A stretch of 64,000 nucleotides of DNA from Rhabditophanes sp. KR3021. Lineage: Eukaryota; Nematoda; Chromadorea; Rhabditida; Alloionematidae. The position numbers were made by a program, and so were the translations under genes. Numbering within the stretch: position 1 is the first letter of the stretch; every line of letters starts with the position of its first letter. Positions 59,252 to 64,000 of the stretch are shown one piece after another. The stretch spans positions 4,402,001 through 4,466,000 of the forward strand of contig CAUJLY010000006.1 in the NCBI GenBank assembly GCA_963281155.1. Direction: 5' to 3'. Under the pieces are notes generated by a model. The model was not told where the DNA came from, searched no databases, and saw nothing but the letters and a program-made list of their open reading frames with translations.

Positions 59252-61039
59252 ATGTCATCCTTTAATAGACACGGATCTACAGAGTCTGAAGAAAACAATA
59301 AAGAACTATTACTAAAAGCAAACTCAAATGTTGAAAGAGAAAATTTATTAACCATTACAAGAGCCATCTTGGATGCTGCTGTTTTGCGTAACATTGATGG
59401 AGCCCGGATCATCAAGGAACCTGCTGATGAATGGACTGACTTGTTTATTATTTTGGAAAAAGTTCTATTGCATCGGATAATTGTGAATGGTTCAGGAACT
59501 AGCACTTTAAAGGCAAAGTATGAAAAGTTCTATAAGGTTCTTAAGAAAGTTGCCTACTCATTGCCCAAGACAACAGAAAACAACTCGTTTGGTGAGTCAT
59601 TGAATAGTATTGCCTTTTCTGACTTTGTGTCCAACCCAATTCTGATGGTCCGTGCTTGGCTGAGATATGCGGTTTACACAAAAATGTTGTCTGAATACCT
59701 AGCCATTTTGCTTGAAAACAAAATGTATTTGTCTATTTACGAGGCACATGCAATTGTCAACAACGAGCAGATGAATGAACTTTGCGGACGTTTACCAACT
59801 CTTTCCGCGTTTGATTTTGTTCCCTGTTTTGAGAATGAATGGTTGATATCACAAAAAGTTGAGATAAACATTTCGAGATACTTTTTTATAACAAATCAAA
59901 CAACTCCCATTAAATGTGCGGACACTTCAATTGATGATATGCAAAAAGAGATGATCGTGCTCGCTGACCAAAAAAGTTACTATGAACAACGGTGCACTCA
60001 GTTAGAACAAAAATTGAATTTGTTGACATCGCTACAGCATGAAACATCCACCGACCTAGACATCACCCCTAAAAAAGATAAGGAAACGAAAAATGTGGAA
60101 GAGAGTGTGAATGCTCATTCTTCTGATAACATTCAACCAAATGAGTTGACGGACATTGAGCATATGCAAGACACCATTCAATTCCTAGAAAATGAATTAA
60201 TTCATATTAGAGATTTGAATTGTCAATTGATAGAAAAGACGGGCAATGATGATCAGAAATTGAAGGAATATCAACGCAATCAACGTAAAACTACTCAACA
60301 AATGAAGTCATTGCAAGAAGACACTATTGTTCTTATAAATGAGAATGAAACCGAGAAAAAACGTTTATTGCAGTTAATTAATACATCAAGTACAGTTTCC
60401 GAAAGTGATCCATTAAAAGTTAGCTCCAAATCAACGAATGATCTCACAAACAAAGAAGCAAATAATGAGAATCACTCTCTAACTGGTTTACAACTTTTAT
60501 TACAGAGCGAAGTGGCAAAAAATAAACAACTTGATGATGAATTAGCAGTTTACAAGCAAGGAGTGTCAAAATTACCAACCTTACATGATGAAGTCGTTAT
60601 TTTTGAAAGCAAAGTAACAAACCTAGTTGAGCAAAATAAGAGTTTGGAAAAACAATTGGAAATTGTATGTTCACATCTTAATAGTCAACGCTTAAAATGT
60701 ATTGAATATCGTGAAGAACTCAAGAAATATACCAAAGATCACTGGCAAAAAGATGATCATGTTACAAATTGTCATACTTGTAACTTAGTCTTTTCAGTTG
60801 CCAAAAGAAAGCATCATTGTAGATGGTGTGGTAAAATCTTCTGTCATGATTGTAGTTCAAAAGAAATAAGACTATCCTCTAGTGCAGATAAAGTCAGAGT
60901 TTGTGATAAATGCTATGATAACAAGCATGCTGTAGGCGATTCAGATTTCGTAACCAGCTCTATGGTAAATACGTCTGGTGCTGAAAATGATAGTTTCAGT
61001 GAAATTACCAATAATTTATCTTCGCCAGTATTTGATTAA
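59252..61039 (+). CDS. RUN and FYVE domain protein (RUFY-like), 595 aa, single exon
   Basis: A likely early-endosome or lysosome effector: RUN domains bind small GTPases or motors, and FYVE binds PI3P. Residues about 30-210 form the RUN domain, with ENLLTITRAILDAAVLRN, WTDLFIILEKVLLHRI, RAWLRYAVYTKMLSEYLAILLEN and FENEWLIS. From about 225 to 500 there are heptad-rich coiled coils (EKEMIVLADQKSYYEQRCTQ-like runs and FLENELIHIRDLNCQLIEKT). The FYVE zinc finger begins at W498, with the WxxD-like WQKDD, CHTC, the KRKHHCR basic patch, CGKIFC, CSS and RVCDKCY. Order, length and FYVE position match RUFY1/2 proteins. A 1.8-kb intronless coding region is unusual beside its multi-exon neighbours but has no frame break. 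The 3' neighbour is convergent. Confidence 0.92.
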   Translation: MSSFNRHGSTESEENNKELLLKANSNVERENLLTITRAILDAAVLRNIDGARIIKEPADEWTDLFIILEKVLLHRIIVNGSGTSTLKAKYEKFYKVLKKVAYSLPKTTENNSFGESLNSIAFSDFVSNPILMVRAWLRYAVYTKMLSEYLAILLENKMYLSIYEAHAIVNNEQMNELCGRLPTLSAFDFVPCFENEWLISQKVEINISRYFFITNQTTPIKCADTSIDDMQKEMIVLADQKSYYEQRCTQLEQKLNLLTSLQHETSTDLDITPKKDKETKNVEESVNAHSSDNIQPNELTDIEHMQDTIQFLENELIHIRDLNCQLIEKTGNDDQKLKEYQRNQRKTTQQMKSLQEDTIVLINENETEKKRLLQLINTSSTVSESDPLKVSSKSTNDLTNKEANNENHSLTGLQLLLQSEVAKNKQLDDELAVYKQGVSKLPTLHDEVVIFESKVTNLVEQNKSLEKQLEIVCSHLNSQRLKCIEYREELKKYTKDHWQKDDHVTNCHTCNLVFSVAKRKHHCRWCGKIFCHDCSSKEIRLSSSADKVRVCDKCYDNKHAVGDSDFVTSSMVNTSGAENDSFSEITNNLSSPVFD

Positions 61040-61346
61040 TTATGTATGATATATAGCTTTTAACCATTAATACTATATTTTGCCATTGTATAATATCACT
61101 TTAACATAAATTATTTGCATAAATAACGATTATTAACTACTATACTATTGTTTAAGTTGAAACCCGGAAATTTATTTTCACAAAAAGCATTTAAAGATAG
61201 AAAAATATTCGTATACCATCATTTGTTTAAAAAGAATTATTTTCGACCACCCCAATGGATAATATAGTTGTTCATTTTTGTTTCTTCTATTAAAATATAT
61301 ACGCTTGCTTTGATGAATGTTTTAATTGGTAAAGTTTGAAGCATTG
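61040..61346. other. Convergent 3' intergenic region
   Basis: About 0.3 kb between the RUN-FYVE stop and the PAQR stop, holding both 3'UTRs. No gene seen; an open frame at 61237-61482 is the antisense-independent read-through of the last PAQR exon in another frame. Confidence 0.5.
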
Positions 61347-62426
61347 TTAAAATATATTTGAATGAAAGTTGTGAGCCATCAAGTGAATGCACTGATAATG
61401 GACAAGCGCACCCAATAATACACAAATGTGGAAAAGTTGATGTGATTGAAGCTATAAATAAATAAAATATAGTTTGTAGCAATTACTTTTAATATATTAC
61501 CCAAAAGTCAAATGTGCCCGGAAAGAAGCGTTCAGGGGCACGAGAAACGTAAAAGAAGGCTCCAGTGATATCAATAAAAAACATTCCCATTATGTAGATT
61601 AAGCCATTTTGAATGAATCTTTGGGTACCATAGATTAGATTATAATGAACCATTGGGACGAAAGCAGAGCAACCTAAACACAGAAATATCAAAGCTCGGA
61701 AAGTTCTAAATTGTGTTTGATTAAATTTTGCACTTAAAGAAACAAAAATGCACGAAGATCCCATTACTGTAATTCCAATGAGATAGACTCTCAAGGCAAT
61801 AGGATGGTTGTGAAATAAATAATAAATTGGAGGGATAAATCCTCCAACATTCATGAGGGCAATGCCCGCGTAGTCTATTTTGCAAAACGTCGTAAGAACT
61901 TCGTGTGAGTGAGAAATCATGGTATGATAAAGTGTTGAAGCCCCGAAGCAGAATGCTGCGCAATAATAAAATATTGAAAAGACTATTTTGTCGTTAACAT
62001 CGTGTGCCTCATAATATGTGTAGTGATATTCAGCGGCTAGGATCAGGAATGTTACGCAACCCAATAAGTGAGACCAAATGTTGCCTGTTTCTGTGTGAAT
62101 GCTTAGGATGGATTTGAAACATTCTTTGTACGAATACATTGGTGGACGGTACCCTTTTACCAAGTATTCATTGTCCTGATACCAATCCGGAAGAGAATCA
62201 AAGTGCAATAATCTGGAAGAAAAGTTTGAAATTCTTTCTTTGATATCTTCTATTTCTTCTTTGATGTCTTGTTCAATCTCTTTGAAATTAAGTAATCTCA
62301 AAGATTCAGAGTTTGTCCGTCTTCTGACTGAGGTTTTAGTTGTTTCTTCTAAGAAGTAATTAATATTTACTGTTAAAAAGGAATCTTACCTGAGATATCA
62401 GCCAAAAAGTTGTTGCATCCCTTCAT
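61347..62426 (-). CDS. Adiponectin-receptor-like PAQR protein, 329 aa
   Basis: A seven-helix progestin/adipoQ receptor family membrane protein. The AdipoR branch (C. elegans PAQ-1/PAQ-2) controls membrane fluidity and fatty-acid composition through a zinc-dependent ceramidase-like fold. Exons on the minus strand: 62426-62390, 62348-61501, 61451-61347, total 990 nt; introns of 41 and 49 nt. Residues: cytosolic acidic N-terminus, then LPDWYQDNEYLVKGYRPP, SILSIHTETGNIWSHLLG, FGASTLYHTMISHS with the first conserved His, IDYAGIALMNVGGFIPP, and the C-terminal QSHQLFHICVLLGALVHY with the remaining zinc-ligand histidines. The last exon is easily missed because the frame otherwise runs on to a stop in the intron (FWVIY). 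The first ATG gives a short leader helix and is preceded on the minus strand by a TTTTTAAG acceptor-like site. Confidence 0.93.
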
Positions 62427-63272
62427 GATTGGTCTTAAAAAATCAAATATAAATTAATAAGAGCTCTATTTTATAATTTCTACGAAAATGAACGATACTG
62501 AAAATAGATAAAATTATCAAAAATAAATAGTCACATAGATAGCCTATTATGGCCGTTTCTGTGTGTCTCACCTACAAGCAATTGTTAAATTATTTACTGA
62601 TTTAGATTCTTGTTATAAATATGACACTTAAACTTATCAAACAAAAAGCAACGACTATAAAACTGTCTTAAATTTATCTGGTAACTGGAAAAGGTATTGC
62701 GCTATAAATTATACAATTTTGATAGAAAAGATTAGATTAATTATTCAAAATGTGGTTTAGTTTAAAAAAATCATAATATAATTGCAAATTAAAAAAAGAA
62801 TTGGTGCATAATAATGGTAGTGCATTAAATGTATCATGATCAGACCACTTTTAAATGTTAAAATAAAAGACAGGAATGTAGTAGTTTTATTCAAGTTGTT
62901 AATTATACCTTCATAAAGTTGGAAATTAAGAGCGTGAGTGGAATCAATTCAATTTCATATATGTTACCTCAATTTATTGAAAAGATAAATGTTTAATCAT
63001 AAAGGGCACAAATAATGGAAGCTTTAGTTGTCTGAATAAAAAATTTGTTTTAAAATATCATATAAAAGTGTGAGTGCAATTGTAATTGAAGGAATATTGA
63101 ATATTTAACAATATTATACTTTGTTCAGGAGTTTAAACACTGCATTGGGTGGAATTAAATTTGTAAAAAATATATGATTAATGGAAGATAATTATTGTTT
63201 TATCAATAATGTTTTCGTTTCGACTCCATATTGCGAGATGTCAAAGAATTCTTGTCAGCATTGTTATCATAC
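62427..63272. other. 0.85 kb intergenic region between the PAQR and SNX9-like genes
   Basis: AT-rich with no supported gene. It might contain a short last exon of the SNX9-like gene, because a good GTAAGT donor overlaps that gene's apparent stop codon at 63273-63276. Confidence 0.4.
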
Positions 63273-64000
63273 TTACTTTTGAAATTTGTTTGCCAAGGCT
63301 TCAAATTGACGCCCAATATTCAAATAAAAGTCTGCTTGTTGACCGAAAAATGTGCCCAACATTGAATTGAAGTCGTCTACTCTTTCATTAGTTAAGTGAT
63401 TTATCTCTGCTAGGGTGGCGTAACTCGTAATGTCTACGTTTCTTTGCACCATCTTGGCTTGATCAGCTGTGACTTTTCCATCTGACAGCAAACGTTCGTT
63501 TTCCTTCAGCTTGCTAAGACATGATTTATGCACGTTAAGAATATCCGGAACCGAAGATAAGAGCCCTTTGTAAGTGTAAAGCCAGTCTAATGTCACTTCA
63601 ATATTTTTCTTTGCATGCGTTTCGTGATCATCACCAATCTTACTTAATATTCTAGCTGATTCTTTGATAGCAGGAGACAATCCACGATTTTTTGCAAACT
63701 TATCATCATCAAAAGCGATGTACAATGCTTCAAAAGCATCTGACAATTTTCTGAAATTAGCTTTATGCGGACCAGCCATTCTTTTTTGTGTTTCAGCCAG
63801 TTTGTCATGCAAGATACGCACACTTTCGTCAACTGCTTTAGAAGAACGATTAAATTTTTCCGTTTGTTGCTCCCTAAAATATAATAGTTAACAAATTGTT
63901 CGTTAAATGACACAGACAACTTTCCAACTTTTTTGTCTGTTCAAATTCATGATTGTTATGTCATAGATCACTTACACAAAAGCAGTTTGTAATGGTTCGT
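63273..64000 (-). CDS. lst-4: Sorting nexin of the SNX9/18/33 family, C-terminal BAR domain, 5'-partial
   Basis: SNX9-family proteins (SH3-PX-BAR; C. elegans LST-4) shape membranes in endocytosis and phagosome maturation. Two exons are visible on the minus strand: 64000-63976 (cut by the window edge) and 63873-63273, joined over a 102-nt intron with a split Val codon. The BAR helices read SSKAVDESVRILHDKLAE, then TLDWLYTYKGLLSSVPDILNVHK, LKENERLLSDGKV, MVQRNVDITSYATLAEINHL and DFNSMLGTFFGQQADFY. These align well with remembered human SNX9 (YKGFLGCFPDIIGTHKGAI, MSYALQAEMNHF). The SH3 and PX domains lie outside the window. The frame ends FQK-stop, but the stop overlaps an AA|GTAAGT donor, so a few more residues could be spliced on. 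Confidence 0.88.

Overview
The window looks like a piece of a nematode nuclear chromosome. It is strongly AT-rich. Most introns are 41-50 nt with GTAAG/GTATG donors and TTTTAG/TTTCAG acceptors. Several genes are diagnostic: a SER-2 type tyramine receptor, an FLP-16 type FMRFamide-like precursor (three AQTFVRFG copies), a nematode-style carbohydrate sulfotransferase and a TWK-type two-pore potassium channel. Candidate trans-splice acceptors sit just upstream of several start codons. The species cannot be named from sequence alone. All exon models below were read by eye from splice signals, reading frame and remembered family motifs; no database search was run.

Layout. 177-1135 (+): two coding-like exons of an unrecognised gene whose 5' end is outside the window, running into a frame-broken stretch that resembles a zinc-ribbon plus restriction-endonuclease-like domain. 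1421-4408 (-): ser-2, seven exons. 4409-8919: 4.5 kb of divergent intergenic DNA. 8920-10467 (+): K2P channel. 10609-11066 (+): TIM14/DNAJC19 (dnj-21). 11177-12673 (-): SLC46-like MFS transporter. 13900-14291 (+): small single-pass membrane protein. 14428-15950 (+): sulfotransferase, with an antisense membrane-protein-like ORF in its first intron. 16698-17091 (+): rpl-34. 21288-21589 (+): flp-16. 21590-41297: a 19.7 kb stretch with no gene that I can support. 41298-43986 (+): five-finger C2H2 protein. 46104-51183 (+): mon-2. 51380-52471 (-): TXNDC12-like ER protein with a long Lys/Glu tail and KDEL. 53409-55089 (-): MGRN1-like RING E3. 57509-58824 (+): MON1/sand-1. 59252-61039 (+): RUN-FYVE protein. 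61347-62426 (-): adiponectin-receptor-like PAQR. 63273 to the window end (-): BAR domain of a SNX9-family sorting nexin (lst-4-like).

How the genes fit together. The left half is dominated by neuronal and membrane signalling genes (aminergic GPCR, K2P channel, neuropeptide) separated by large AT-rich gaps. The right third is compact and rich in endomembrane and trafficking functions: MON2 at Golgi/endosome, MON1 in the Rab7 GEF, a RUN-FYVE PI3P-binding protein, a SNX9-like BAR protein, an MGRN1-like ubiquitin ligase and an ER thioredoxin-fold protein. Whether that grouping is more than coincidence is not shown by the sequence.

The most unusual points are three GC-AG introns in three left-half genes, a 23-nt micro-exon carrying the second K2P selectivity filter, a dnj-21 first coding exon that is only the ATG, the decayed endonuclease-like element, and a 71-nt near-palindrome whose two strands both present a bantam/miR-58-like UGAGAUC start.
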